Source of the DNA: Selaginella tamariscina | Lineage: Eukaryota; Streptophyta; Lycopodiopsida; Selaginellales; Selaginellaceae | Length of the DNA stretch: 64,000 nucleotides | Assembly (NCBI GenBank): GCA_003024785.1 | Contig: PUQB01000704.1 | Span: 36,001 to 100,000 of the forward strand | Direction: 5' to 3' | Part shown: one piece after another, positions 26,589 to 38,086 of the stretch | How the letters are laid out: each line of letters starts with the position of its first letter | How positions within the stretch are numbered: the first letter of the stretch is position 1 | The notes under the pieces: model-generated | Told to the model about the DNA's origin: nothing | The model's input: only the letters and a program-made list of their open reading frames with translations | Databases searched by the model: none | Program-made: the position numbers and the translations under genes

Positions 26589-27256
26589 GTTATTAAAGTT
26601 TTAACCCTAAGAGCTAATAGGTGGTAACATGTGGTTGTTAAGTGGTCATTCGATGTTAACATTTTATGTGAACAATATTAAGTCTTTCAAGACAACTCTG
26701 AGAGTTTAACTTAGATGCCTAAATAAGCATGAGACTTAGGGTTTTACCCTAAGTCCTCTAGAATGACTACTTTTTGAACCTTAGAGGATAACCTGAGTAG
26801 ACTTTAAGATTCTACCTTATGAAGTCTAAACAAGTTCATGCCCTAACTCCACTAAGAAGACGTGTCCCACACATACCCCCATGATAAAGCTAATGTAGTA
26901 TCACTTATCCCTTAAGAAATCACATTTGCCTGGGAGTACAACCTCTTTTGGGCAACAAGACCTTAAATCACAATTAACCCTAAAGTGTTTGAGTGGCTAA
27001 GTCATACTTTAAACCTAGGGTTCATACGTAGTGAAGACACGAATGTGCACCATATGTGGACACAAGTGTTTTACTAAGTAAACTCTTTAAGGCTAAGTTT
27101 GAATAACCTTAAATACATGACCTTGCGAGTGCCTTGCAAATGGGCTCTTACTAATGAGATTAAGTTGTTCAACCCTTGGATCCCATAGCCCATTAGTACA
27201 TCCAATTATGAGAATTAAACTCCCTTGAGCAAATGCCTAAGGCTTAACACCCATGT
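26589..27256 (+). mobile_element. Decayed partial LTR (copy A of the TGTCA-type LTR)
   Basis: Diverged copy of the first 760 bp of the solo LTR at 28666. Shared words in the same order: AGTTTTAACCC, CATGAGACTTAGGGTTT, CACATGACCTTGCGAGTGCCT, ATGCC.AAGGCTTA. Copy A is much more AT-rich than the solo LTR, as expected from old methylated DNA losing C. Homology stops at about 27256. Confidence 0.75.
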
Positions 27257-27755
27257 TGTCCCTATTAGGATGGTGCCAATGTGGCGGCCTACCTCATCTG
27301 ATACGACTGGCATGTCTACCCATGCGCCATAATAGGGTATTAATGGCACTGTCTACCATTATTACCCTATTTTATATGCTCATGCGTGTGGTCCATCCTC
27401 GTGGACCATGTGACCCTGTGAGCTGGCCATATGTGCGGGAGTAGGATACCGACTCCCCCATTGGGTGCCCCTTCCTTCCACTCTTAATGCCACTACTTTG
27501 GTTGCGCCTTCGCCCTGAAGGGCAGTGGGGTTCACCTTTCTTTGCTCGATTCTCCTGAGGGGAATTTTGCCAAGTGGATGTACGGTTTGAAGTGATTACT
27601 GTTAACCTTCTATCGTAACAACTGCCCGTTGGCTCTCAGTAGAACCATACCATTGTTGAAGGTTTCTAGTACCTCATATGGTCCTTTCCATCCTGGCCGA
27701 AACTTGCCCTTCCGGAATATTTGCAGCTTCTTGTACACTGCCCTTGCGCATAATC

Positions 27756-28531
27756 TCAGAGTTTCTTTTTCTTGTCCTTTGCTTGTTTGGTCTGCTGTTG
27801 GTGGTTCTCTCTCGCCAACTGCGCCAGGAATCGCACCTCATTTAGTTGTTCTAGTTGCTCTAGTCTTTTTCGTGTAACCGTCGGTTCGTCCGTGATCCTG
27901 TGGTTTAGACTTGTCCGTAAGCTAGGTATTGTGAACTCCCATGGCATGATGGCCTCCAGACCATAGGGTAGATGGAAGGGTGTTGCTCTCGTTGCAGTTT
28001 TGAATGTCGTCCAGTACGTCCATAATACTGATGGTAGCATTTCCTCCCATCGCCTAGGTTCGTTGTGGTAGAGCTTCTTTAAGATGGTGACCAATATCTT
28101 GTTTGTAAAGTCAGCATGTCCATTCCCCTGCAGGTAGTAGGTTGTTGACAAGTGATGCTTAATGACGAATGTGCTAACCAGTTCCCGGACAGTCTCGTTG
28201 GTGAAGTAGCTTCCCTGGTCTGATACCAACTCCAGTGGGCAGCCGAACCTTGTCAGGATGTTTGTATAGATAAACCTTGCTATTTGCTCTACCGTTGCCT
28301 CTCTGAGTGCAGTTCTCGAGTGAGGACTTCATATAGCCATGGGGATAACCGTAGTAGCTCTCCTAGGGTTACCGACACCTGGGTTTCCCGTACCTTCCTG
28401 GCTATGAACTCGTGTACTCCTATCATCACCCTCATCCTTGGACCTTGCGCAAGTTTCACATGCTTTACAATGGCCTCCACTTCTGCGCGCCTTTGTGCCC
28501 ACTGTCTCGGTTTCACAAGTTCGGCTGTCAT
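27756..28531 (-). pseudogene. Gypsy integrase core fragment
   Basis: The minus strand encodes VSDQGSYFTNETV (second catalytic D block of the integrase), HLSTTYYLQGNGHAD (near the catalytic E region), and the downstream part WEEMLPSVLWTYWTTFKTAT...PFHLPYG, typical of plant Ty3/Gypsy pol. Upstream (28531-28289) another open part runs into it with a frame break near 28285. The zinc-binding N-terminus and first catalytic D are not seen. Non-functional remnant. Confidence 0.85.
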
Positions 28532-28665
28532 TTCCTCCTCATTGAATTCTCTATTATCTTCCTCCTCAAGGTCAACTAGTAGCCTTGTCTGTTGGGCTTG
28601 TGATCGCCCTGCATTGCAGCTCGGGGGGTGACATCTCTACATGGTTAGCTTGTGGTGGGGGGACT

Positions 28666-30424
28666 TGTCAGAGTTTTAACCCAAAGGGCCAACACGTGGC
28701 TGCTAGGTGGCCATTTGGCGTCATCACCCTATGTGAGCAACGCTAAGTTTCCCAGAACAACCCCAATGACCCCTAGGGTTAGACTCTAATGCCCAAGTAG
28801 ACATGAGACTTAGGGTTTAGCCTAAGTCTCCCTAGAATGTCTACCCCCAAACCCTTGAGGGATAACCCTAGTTGACTTAGGGTTTAGCCTAAGTCTCCCT
28901 AGAGTGTCTGCCCCAAAACCCTTGAGGGATAACCCTAGTTGACTTAGGGTCTTGCCCTAGAAGACCTAGACAGGCTCATGCCCTAACCCCCATCAAGGAG
29001 ACGTGTGTTCCCACATACCCCTGACAGAGCTAAGGCATCGTCACTTACCCCTTGAGGAATCACCCTCATCCGGGAGTACAACCCCTTTAGGGCGACAAGG
29101 GGTACCCTGAACCACGACTAACCCCTAAGGGTTTGAGTGGCCAAGTTATACCCTAGACCTAGGGCTAGTACTTAGTGAGGACACGAGTGTGCGCCGTAGG
29201 CGGACACGAGTGTTCTGCTAAGCAAACTCCCTAAGGCTAGGTTTGGGATAACCCTAAGCACATGACCTTGCGAGTGCCTCACAAAAGGGCTCCTGCTAAC
29301 ATGTTTAGGTTGTTCAACCCTTGAATTCCAAGGAGAACACTCCCCTAGCCAAGTGTGCCAAAGCACACCTAGTTATGAGACCTAACCTCCCTTGAGGGAT
29401 GCCCAAGGCTTAGCACCCTAGTGCAAGCACAAGCATGTCTGTTTGCTAAAGTATCCAACCCCTTCGACAAGCCCATGACATAACCCCAAAGGGCGTGCCT
29501 CAGGCGTTGTACCATGTGACGTTTAGCCCAGTGTCACATCTCCATGTGACACTGCCTTCCCGATGTGGGCTATCATGCCATAGCCCTTAGATTCAAGAGT
29601 TGCACCAAGTGCCACAAACGTGGCTCCTAAATGCCAACTCTAGAACCCCTCAATGAACCCTCAGGAACCAGGTAATGAACCTGTCAAACAAGATCCCACG
29701 CCCACAAGTTGGACAAGGACACGGATGTGCCTTGCTTGGCTGTGAGTGCTACACCTAGCTTGACGTGGAGGAGGAGGCTGGAGACAAGCCTCAACCTCTG
29801 CCTCTTGGAACGTGCATTCCGACAAGACCTCCCAGGCATGGATTCGCCAACGTTAAGGGTAAGCTACCCCGAAGGTGGGACGTACCCCTGGCATCTGGAA
29901 GTTAGGGCGGCACAACAGAGGGTTGTGCCTTGACGACACAAGCTAGAGCTTGCACCGGGAGAAGAGTAACGAGCTCAGTCATGAACCCAGGAACCCTCAC
30001 TCCTATATACTACTTATTTATGTGACAGAGGCCCCCCCCCCTGTTTTCCTGTTTACATAAGTGGGCTAGCACTGAAATCTCATTCCCAAGGGAACATACT
30101 TGGTGAGTTATCCATCGACCCCTAAACCCTAACCTGTCAAACCTAGGGGTATTTCTAAGCATATCCGACACGCCGAACTCACCGGAACTAACCATTAACC
30201 CAACCGGGACACGAAAAATGAGGGTAAGAGTTTTCTAGAAGGTAAGTGCTACCTTCGCTTAGAGTTTCTCGTGATATTTAAGGACAACTGGCCGGACTAT
30301 CCCTAAACACCTAAGTGCACTAAGCGGGGTTGTTTCTCACTACATCTAGGACTTGTCAACATATACAGTAGGTAACAATAGTTAACGTCCAAAGTAAAGA
30401 GGAGTCATAGTAAAAACTATGACA
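28666..30424 (+). mobile_element. Solo LTR, 1759 bp, with GGACT target duplication
   Basis: It begins TGTCA and ends TGACA (5-bp inverted ends). GGACT stands directly before (28661-28665) and directly after (30425-30429), a perfect 5-bp target duplication. There is no internal coding region. It interrupts the Gypsy element between gag and integrase. An internal tandem duplication of about 70 bp starts near 28807 (GACTTAGGGTTTAGCCTAAG twice). Orientation relative to its lost element cannot be told. It is the best-preserved copy of the family seen at 26589 and 34965. Confidence 0.88.
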
Positions 30425-30429
30425 GGACT

Positions 30430-32300
30430 GGTGTTATCGGGTCGGGGTTGGTCCTTCGGCCACTCCTATGGCCTTTGGTACGTGTGCTTCTAGCATGGGC
30501 TTGAGCATCGCAATCCAAGAGCATCAGTACAGTGGGTGGGTCCGTTGCACAGAGTGTAAATCAACTCTCGATGTTCCGGCTATCTATTCATATCGTCGTA
30601 CCTTGGTTGATACTGTTGGCACTCCCCGGAGTGCGACCTCTGGTTGTGGTCTCCCCATCGAGATTTGCAGCAGGGTTGGCCATTGTCGCGGCCCCATATT
30701 GTTGGTCTTTCAGGTGGTCCACTTTCTGTTGCTCAACGACCCAGGCGGATGCTTGGGGTAGCATGTTGTTTAAGAGCTCGATTAGCAGATAACAATCATT
30801 CATGTTGTGGGATGCACAGACGTTACACACCTTGCAATATTTATCCCCACATGTGGTGTAACCTAACTGAGCGAGAGTTGTCCTACAGGGCCGCCACCTT
30901 GTGGGCCTCTCTTCGTTGTGACTACTCGTGCTCCTAGGCTCTCGACCATCTCTCCCTTCTGGTAGGTTTGGAACGTCCGAGAGGTTCTCCTCGTTCTTGG
31001 TGGTGTCGTTTTCCCCTTCAGCGTCTGATTTGTCCTGCGTCTTCCTCTCCTGGCGTCTCTCGGCTACTTGCTTCTTAACCTTCTTGATGTACAGAGTAAC
31101 TTGTCAAACGTCTGATCGTCATCTAAGCTGATCTACTTCCAGATCTCCAGCCACAGTCCCTGTACCACATTTTCTTGGCAAGTTGACTGAAGCATCCCAT
31201 AGCCGGGCAATGTACCCCAGCATGCAGACCGTCTATTCGTCGATAGACTCTCCCACTTTGTGTTTCAAGCTTGTTAGCTTATGGATTACCTCTTCTTCCC
31301 GGAAGGTATCCTGAAACGCCCTCTGTGCGGTTTTCTAGCGAGCTCCTTCGTTTGCCTCGTGGAATCGCATCCACTATGCGTGTGCCTTTTTGTCCAGAGT
31401 GCACTTAGCTTCTTGTGGTTGTCGCTTACGCTCCTTAATTCGCATACCTATTCGAACTTATGTACATGCTAGTCTGTGTCTTCACCCTTCACTTCTCGAA
31501 ATGCGGGTAAGGGCACTGTTATTGTGTTCTCCTGCATCCGATTGAGCGTGCAAGCTAGTAAGGTTACCGAATCGATTCCCCTGACGTCTCGTTGAGCATG
31601 GGAGGTGCTCCGATCTAGACCCCCGCTTCAGACGTGCTGTAGTCTATGTCTCAGTATTCTGCGGGTACCTTTCTTCTCCCTCGCACCCCTGCCCTCATGC
31701 TAAGGGTGGGTGACGAGGACGAGCTCCTCCCGGCTGTCCCTCAGGGGCCCCCTCTGCAGGACCAACCTAATGGCTGGTGGTGCGGCATACCTCTATTCCC
31801 TCATCTAGTGAGTGGCTGTGTAGGACCGTGTGCAGAATCCCCTCGTGGTGTCAAGATAGTCGTGGCTGACAAGGTGGATCCTCCTTGCCCTAAGACGGTA
31901 TCCCCTCATCTCGTGGTGATTATGGCTTTGCTGTGTGCCCTTGTGGATTTTCCTCTTAGGGTCAATACGGTCTTGGTTGCTCGGGCGGATTTCCCTCGCC
32001 CTTGAACAGAATCTCCTCGTCCCTTACCCAGAGTGACCATTGTGTGGCCCCCTTACTGGTACCTCCTCCCAGTCCGTCAATTCATCGACGTCTAGTTGCC
32101 TTCGCGCAGGTGGTCGTTCCATATGTACCCCAGCCTTCGAGTTCTCATTCTAATAACCACCCTGGCCTGCTGCATTGTCCAATCAGTTGAACTCCTGATG
32201 TAGAGTTTGCTTAGTCGGTAATCAATGCCCCTCCCTACGGGGGTCTTCCGAATGAAGCTCTTCCTTCCCTCTTTTCGGGCAGCCACAGGCCTCCCGCCTT
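30430..32300 (-). pseudogene. Gypsy gag remnant
   Basis: Minus-strand fragments in order: a gag core near 31560-31400 with TVPLPAFREVKGEDTD and KFE.VCEL, then a segment VIHKLTSLKHKVGES, then a lysine-rich linker (KKVKKQVAERRQERK) near 31080-31010, and CKVCNVCASHNMNDC, a cysteine/histidine knuckle-like sequence near 30835-30790. Nonsense codons and frame changes break it several times. The many plus-strand ORFs in this interval are its antisense shadows. Confidence 0.65.
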
Positions 32301-32992
32301 ACCCTAGTGTGTGACAGCGGCCCTGGGTTTCTTATCTTACGTTTGTCGTGGCGTTGGCCATGCTAGACCTTCGGCTCTCGTCCCTCATTGCTATCCGTGC
32401 TAATTTCGCCACCACAAGATTCTTGCCTCCAGCGCTAGCCTTCCCTCTCCTGGGGTTCTCTTGCGTTGGGTCTCCTCCCTTGGAGGTACTTGTCGAACAC
32501 GAGTTCTACTCTTTAATGTGGGGGCTCATCGTAACTGTCACTTTCATCTATGTCAAGAGGGGGTGGAGGGCTTCCATCGTCTTGCCATCCATCTCACTCC
32601 GCATCGTAGGTCATTATCGGCTGAGGTTAGGTGCTGCTCATTCTGCACGCTCCTACACTTGGAATAACATCCGGACGTGCTATGAGTTCTTCATACCTTT
32701 CTTCATCATTTGCGGCTTGCGACTGCCTCTGCTACTATTGTGTCGAGTTTACCGCTTCTTGGAGATTCGGCCATGTGGTGTTTGCGTCATTTCCTAGGGT
32801 AGGAAAGGCAAGGGCTGATTGTGGCAACCGGGGTGCCTCCCTGTCTTCCATCAACCTTTCTCGACACATCCTCCTGGCTAGTTGATACTCGCTGATTTCT
32901 AGTTATTTAAACGAGTTAATCCCGGCTCTCCAGTCTCTCCTTCGGCTGCAACTTTGCTTGTTACGGTGAACTCCATCTGTGTGTACTTACTA

Positions 32993-33009
32993 TCCCATTG
33001 TGGTCGCCA
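32993..33009 (-). other. Putative primer-binding site of the Gypsy element
   Basis: On the minus strand TGGCGACCACAATGGGA lies four bases after the end of the 5' LTR (…GATCA, TTTG overlap). It begins TGG, as tRNA-complementary sites must. I cannot name the tRNA with confidence. Confidence 0.45.
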
Positions 33010-33701
33010 CAAATGATCATCGAGGACTCCACAGGCCAGATGTGGTGTTGCTATGAAGTCTTGATGGTGGCCAGGACATTGTGGATAGCGTCCAGTCTTA
33101 GGGGTCCATGCCGATGGGCTGGCCTTACCTCAGAAGTATTGGAAGGTGCTGAGATGGCCTCTACCCAGACACCACGAGGGTCCATGTACAAGTGGGAGGA
33201 AGTTCTCCTAGAACAATGCTGCTACTTATTGCTTGAGTACGTTGTTGGCCTAGGAGCGGAGCAAGAGGAGAGTAGCTGGAGAGGTGGTGAATAGAAGAAA
33301 CATGTATATATGTATATATTGTCTGCCTGAGTACCAAGGTGCCCCAAAAAGGTGGAGCAAGATACAAGACAAAAAACGGACTAGAAGGACCCCGACCCAC
33401 TACCAACCTCCCTGCTTATATAGTGGGTCAGCTAGTGCTAGATCCTAAATACAGGTGGCACCCTCTCACTGGTCTACCACCTTGTGATAGAGTCCTGCCT
33501 ATACCATTTATGTGCCTCCCATACGAGTGTTGTCCCAAGTACCTTGGTAGTTGATTCGGACAATTGGATCTACACCTGGTTAAGTGCCACCTAACAGCTA
33601 TTGCTGTCAGTCTGTACCTATTGTACCTTCACCGCTTGGCTGCTCTGTCTCGTCGCTTGTTCGTGCCGGCTGGTGGTTTGACGGTGGTTAAACCATCATC
33701 A

Positions 33702-34964
33702 ACCAATATCTACATACGGAAGTATACTAGTAGTTATATATATGTAAACTATATAAATATGTATATGTGCATATATATATATTATATGCATACACACATC
33801 TTTGTATGTATGTATAGGAAAGCACACGTGGTTACTACATTCTTTGAAGAAGCATGAGTTGTATCATATTATATATTGAAATAAGTATGTATCTATTGAA
33901 TTGTTAATAATAATATATGCAGTTCTAGTTTAAAATAAACATGTCAACTGTCTTCCTCTTAACATAATGTTAATTTAAATTTTGTAAAGATAAATGAGGT
34001 TAAATTATAATAGTATTTCAATTTTCCAAATACAAACTTTTCTATTCATTACTTAATTAGAATTGTTGTTATACTATGTAGTATTACATTCTCAAGTTTA
34101 AACATTGGAATATCTTTATTCTTTAAGAAATATAATATATGATAGTTTTTATCATCATAAACAAATCTGCAATAACCAATACCCAAATATTGTATTAAAT
34201 CAAATACAACCGAGCAATTTTAAAAGCTGTACAAGAGTACCAATTTTAGAAATTCTATTTACTCTCGCATTAACAAAAACTAGGTGGTATTTTGGCACTC
34301 AACACATACATAAAACACATAAAGCATACACACAAACTCACACACTCAAAGCGTATACGACAATGTGCATTATTGCACGTGTGATGCCAACCATACACAC
34401 AAAATGTACATACATAGTTGTGCATATCCATATACGTTTCATCAATCTCTATATTACATATGTAGAGATTCATAAAGGTAAAATCTGATAAAGTGCATAT
34501 ATGTAGTATGTTATTTATCTTGTGTGTATGAAATAGAGCAATTATTTCAAATGTGAAATGATATATATAAGCTACATATATACAATATATATTATTTTTA
34601 AATATACTATTGATATATCAATTAGTATATATTTACCAACTATTCAAATGAATACTAATAAGTTTTTCTTAGGACTTCAAATTCACTTTATATTATTTGA
34701 GGAAAAAACCATGTCTACTTTTCTTAAGTCTACCATTATATGCTGTTAAAACTCTTTATTTAATTGATTAAATATTGGGTTTGTATGAATTTAAAAGCCT
34801 TTTAATTATTTATTAAGATATATTTTCCACCTCCAAAGGATTTCTATTTACAAACTTCTTTTAAGTCATATTAAACTTAGGGACTATAATTTTCATTCCT
34901 TCAAGCAAGTCTCATTCACTATTTGTATTTGCTTGGCCATTAGAAGAAAACACACAGAGTTTAT
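33702..34964. other. AT-rich region with microsatellites
   Basis: Short TA and CA runs; no gene or element identified. The ORFs at 34105-34488 and 34270-34473 are low-complexity. Confidence 0.55.
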
Positions 34965-35640
34965 GAACATGAGTATTGTAGTTAACCTTAAGCACATGAC
35001 CACACAAGTGTTTCACAAAAGAGCTCCTACTAATGAGTGCACTAGGGTATAAGACCTAACCTTTAAATAAATGTCTTGGTTTAGCACCTTGATGCAAGTG
35101 GCACATGTTGTGATATTGTTTCCTAATACATAAGCTATCTCATCATAACTCTTCAGACTTAAGAGTTATACCTTGTGTCATGAAGATGGCTTGCAAATGT
35201 CAATCATATAACCCTCATTGTGAACCCTCAAGAACCTAGTAAAGAGAACCTATATGCAAAGATTTCATGTTCATAGTTGAACAAGAGCATGGAGGAAGCT
35301 GGAGACAAGACTCAAACCTCGAATGCGGTGTGCTTGGGCACATCAGTGTGGATTTGTTAACACTAAGGGTAGGCTTACCTTGTGTACCCTTATGTGCTGG
35401 AAGTCAGGGCGGTGGAAAGGATGTGCCTTAATGACATAAGTTAGGTTCATGTCGGAGGAGGAAGGAAAAAAATAGTTATGCATCTCCTACAACACCTACC
35501 CTACTTAATATATATGATGGAGCCCCCCTTGTTTTCTATAAAGTGGGCTAGCACCAAATGCTGGTCCCAATCTAATTAAGTTTGATGAATTACCATTAAC
35601 CTTTACAATTTACCCCTACTCCATCATGTATATTAAATAG
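34965..35640 (+). mobile_element. Decayed partial LTR (copy C of the TGTCA-type LTR)
   Basis: Corresponds to roughly 29245-30130 of the solo LTR. Shared words in order: AAGCACATGACC, AAAAG.GCTCCT, GAGGCTGGAGACAAG (as GGAAGCTGGAGACAAG), CTGGAAGT, GTGGGCTAGCACCAAA-like. Much more AT-rich than the solo LTR. Confidence 0.75.
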
Positions 35641-35669
35641 TTTATATATTAGGGAATTATTATGGGATT

Positions 35670-35830
35670 CAAGAAAGAATACATTTGATGCAAGATTTAG
35701 CTTGTGTTATGAAGGCACTTAGTGCCGCCTTTAACTTCCAATGTGTAAAGGTATATTACACACTAAAGGTTGCCCAACCCTTATCATTGGTAAATCCACG
35801 TCCATTTGACCAAGTATGTCACATTTAAGA
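35670..35830 (-). mobile_element. Inverted LTR fragment facing copy C
   Basis: The minus strand resembles copy C (35313-35460): the plus-strand words GATGCAAGATTTAGCTTGTG, AGTGCCGCCTTTAACTTCCA and GGTAAATCC are the complements of the gene-order words in copy C and in the solo LTR. Together they make an imperfect palindrome centred near 35590. Confidence 0.65.
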
Positions 35831-36059
35831 ATTTAACTATTTATTTCTCACTCACAAGCTTAGGAGACATTGCCTAAGTATATGTTACATAAAGATTAAT
35901 GATTAAGGCATTGCTTTTTCCAAGGAACCGCAACTAGCTGGTTATACATCTTGACTCACAATGTGGTCAATTGTGAGTGTGAATTCTTGAAAGTTAAGTC
36001 CTAGCACAAGTTATATTACCATATTTTAAGTGAGGATTTTTAGGGTTAGCATATCACAT

Positions 36060-37560
36060 GTGACACCTAAGTGAAAACTTTAACAATTCATTCTTAAAAA
36101 TCTATTTTCTTTAACCAAAGATAAATTATTCTTAAAATTCTATTGCTTTTCTTTACCCCAAGATAAATTATTTGTTATTAATAGTATGAAAAGTTGATCT
36201 TCCAATGAATTGCTCTATAAAAATCATAAAACCCCTAAGAAAATCCAATTTAAAATTGATTAGCCTAAAAATAAATACATATGGCACAACTAAAAACTAG
36301 GGCACTCATGACACTAATGTATTTGTTAGAAAGCCCCTTAGTTGAGTTTCGAACTACTGTTGTGAATCTAGGTCAATCCTTTAATAATGTTTATAAAATA
36401 ATATTTACATAATCTAAAAGAATATGAAGGTTCTCGAGATTATGTGTGATGTGGTGGTTTAAAAATATGATATTTTATAAAACTATATTATTAAGTATGA
36501 ACTTCCGGCTTAGTCAAAAATTGGCTAAGTGGGAGGAGCACCACTGAGGAAGCGCTCATGACATGCTAGGCCCCTGAAATGGGTGGACCCTTCTCTTAAC
36601 GAGAGGCGGGAGTATTTTCTAATTTCTTTTTGGTTAACTTACTAATAACTTAATCTAGAAAATACTAATAGATTTTTTCATACAAATATTTTTTTTCAAA
36701 TTTTAAATGGCCAATCACAGCCGTTGGATTAAAACGTTACCATTCAGATTCGCACGATATTCCTTTAAATGAATAGTAACATTCAGATACTATAAATATT
36801 AAATATATAGTTCTTTTTTTAATTTTCTTTGATGTATTGATGCCTCCTACACATTCAATATATAAATTATATAACAGCAATAGTAATCATTATTTACTTA
36901 AAATAATAAAACTTTAAGTAGCATGGTTATCTATGGTCCCGTGGACTATAATCTTGACATGATTATCTACGTTCTGATCTTAGCATGGTTATTCACAGTC
37001 ACTTTGAACTCTAATTTTAACATAGTGACCTTGTATAAATACCTTATAATAATATATGGAAAGCTCTATTTTTCACTTTTAAGTTTTTCAAGTAGTCAAT
37101 ATATAAATAAATATTATAAAAACTTTATTTATGTCACAAATGACATTAAAATGATGAAAACGGTCACATATATTCTAAATTCATATAAAACATTTCATAA
37201 CGCATGTTACGTTTAAGTAAAATCAACTTAAAACTCAGTCATTACAACAACACAAACACAAGTGAATATTAATAGTACATAGTTATGAGTTTGTATGTAA
37301 AACTATATATTATATTATACGATTCACATTTAAGCGTTCACTAATTTAAATAATGGACAGTTTTGAATTCAACTTAATGAATTAGTTAATATTACATTAT
37401 TATAACCCGTGAGGTTTGTAATTAAACTAATCGGTTTTAAAAGACACATATGATCTATACGATAACGTATTATTATTTTTTAATATGAACATTAGTATAT
37501 GTCATTAATTTATGGGTTAATAAGTGAGAAGATTTTTAAATGAAAAACTCCAATTTCAAT
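36060..37560. other. AT-rich intergenic region
   Basis: No gene recognised. A short GC-richer patch at about 36500-36620 (GGAGGAGCACCACTGAGGAA) may be a relic of a repeat but I see no ends. The ORF 36923-37216 has no protein-like features I can use. Confidence 0.5.
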
Positions 37561-37755
37561 TACATTTGCTGGAGAGTGTGAGGAACACTCCACTCCCATC
37601 CGAGTAGAAATCAAAGATGTACACAAATCAGCCACAGAGTTGTGCATCTGTGCCGCCAAGCGCCCTCCATATCCGACGGTCAGTCATTTCTTCTTCATCT
37701 GCTATCCTCCTCTCTTTTGTGGCGCTTCCCTCCATCGTAAGTTACGGGATATCCC

Positions 37756-37780
37756 TAATTAGGGTTGGCCGCCCTAATTA
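37756..37780. promoter_or_regulatory. Perfect 9-bp inverted repeat with telo-box-like core
   Basis: TAATTAGGG, 7-base spacer TTGGCCG, then CCCTAATTA. AGGGTT resembles the plant telo-box. It sits about 310 bp upstream of the Crinkler/RHS-like ATG, in the GC-rich patch (37640-38080) that likely holds promoter and leader; splice-like sites there (CAG|GGTAAGT near 37823, TTGTTGCAG near 37876, ATTGCAG near 38072) suggest leader introns. Confidence 0.4.
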
Positions 37781-38086
37781 AATAGATGCGCAGCGGAAGG
37801 AGGCTATTCGCTGCAGCCAGCAGGGTAAGTGGAGGCATTTCATTCCTATTGGGTGCTGATTGGCGTTGTTGCAGCTCGTTCGCCAGGGGGGTACAAGCGC
37901 GAAAGAGTTTCGAGTCTCAGAGATCGGAGCTCCGAGCTCGAGGTGCGTAATCTATATTCAATGGTGGCTTCGTTGCTGACTTATCAGATTCCAGATTATG
38001 GAACTTTCTGGTGCCACGTTTCGTGCATGCGCATGCGTCCGCACTCCTAACTCCCGTCTCCACTAGATTGCAGCCTCTGGTACGTG

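Larger units (their letters stand above)
27257..33701 (-). mobile_element. Degenerate Ty3/Gypsy retrotransposon (5' LTR at the right, 3' LTR not found)
   Basis: Read on the minus strand: LTR 33701-33014 (begins TGATGATGG, ends CGATGATCA), primer-binding-like site, gag with CxxC-type knuckle (about 32300-30430), then an interrupting solo LTR, then an integrase fragment. Reverse transcriptase and RNase H are missing: only about 430 bp separate the solo-LTR insertion point from the integrase. The block is distinctly GC-richer than its surroundings. Stops are frequent. The left end at 27257 is only where LTR copy A homology stops. Confidence 0.7.

Noticed and set aside
31646..32885. Plus-strand ORFs of up to 149 codons
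   Set aside because: They are antisense to the minus-strand gag remnant in a GC-rich block; no recognisable protein features.
33014..33701. The solo LTR as partner of the Gypsy 5' LTR
   Set aside because: Ends and body differ (TGATGATGG versus TGTCAGAG), so they belong to different families.
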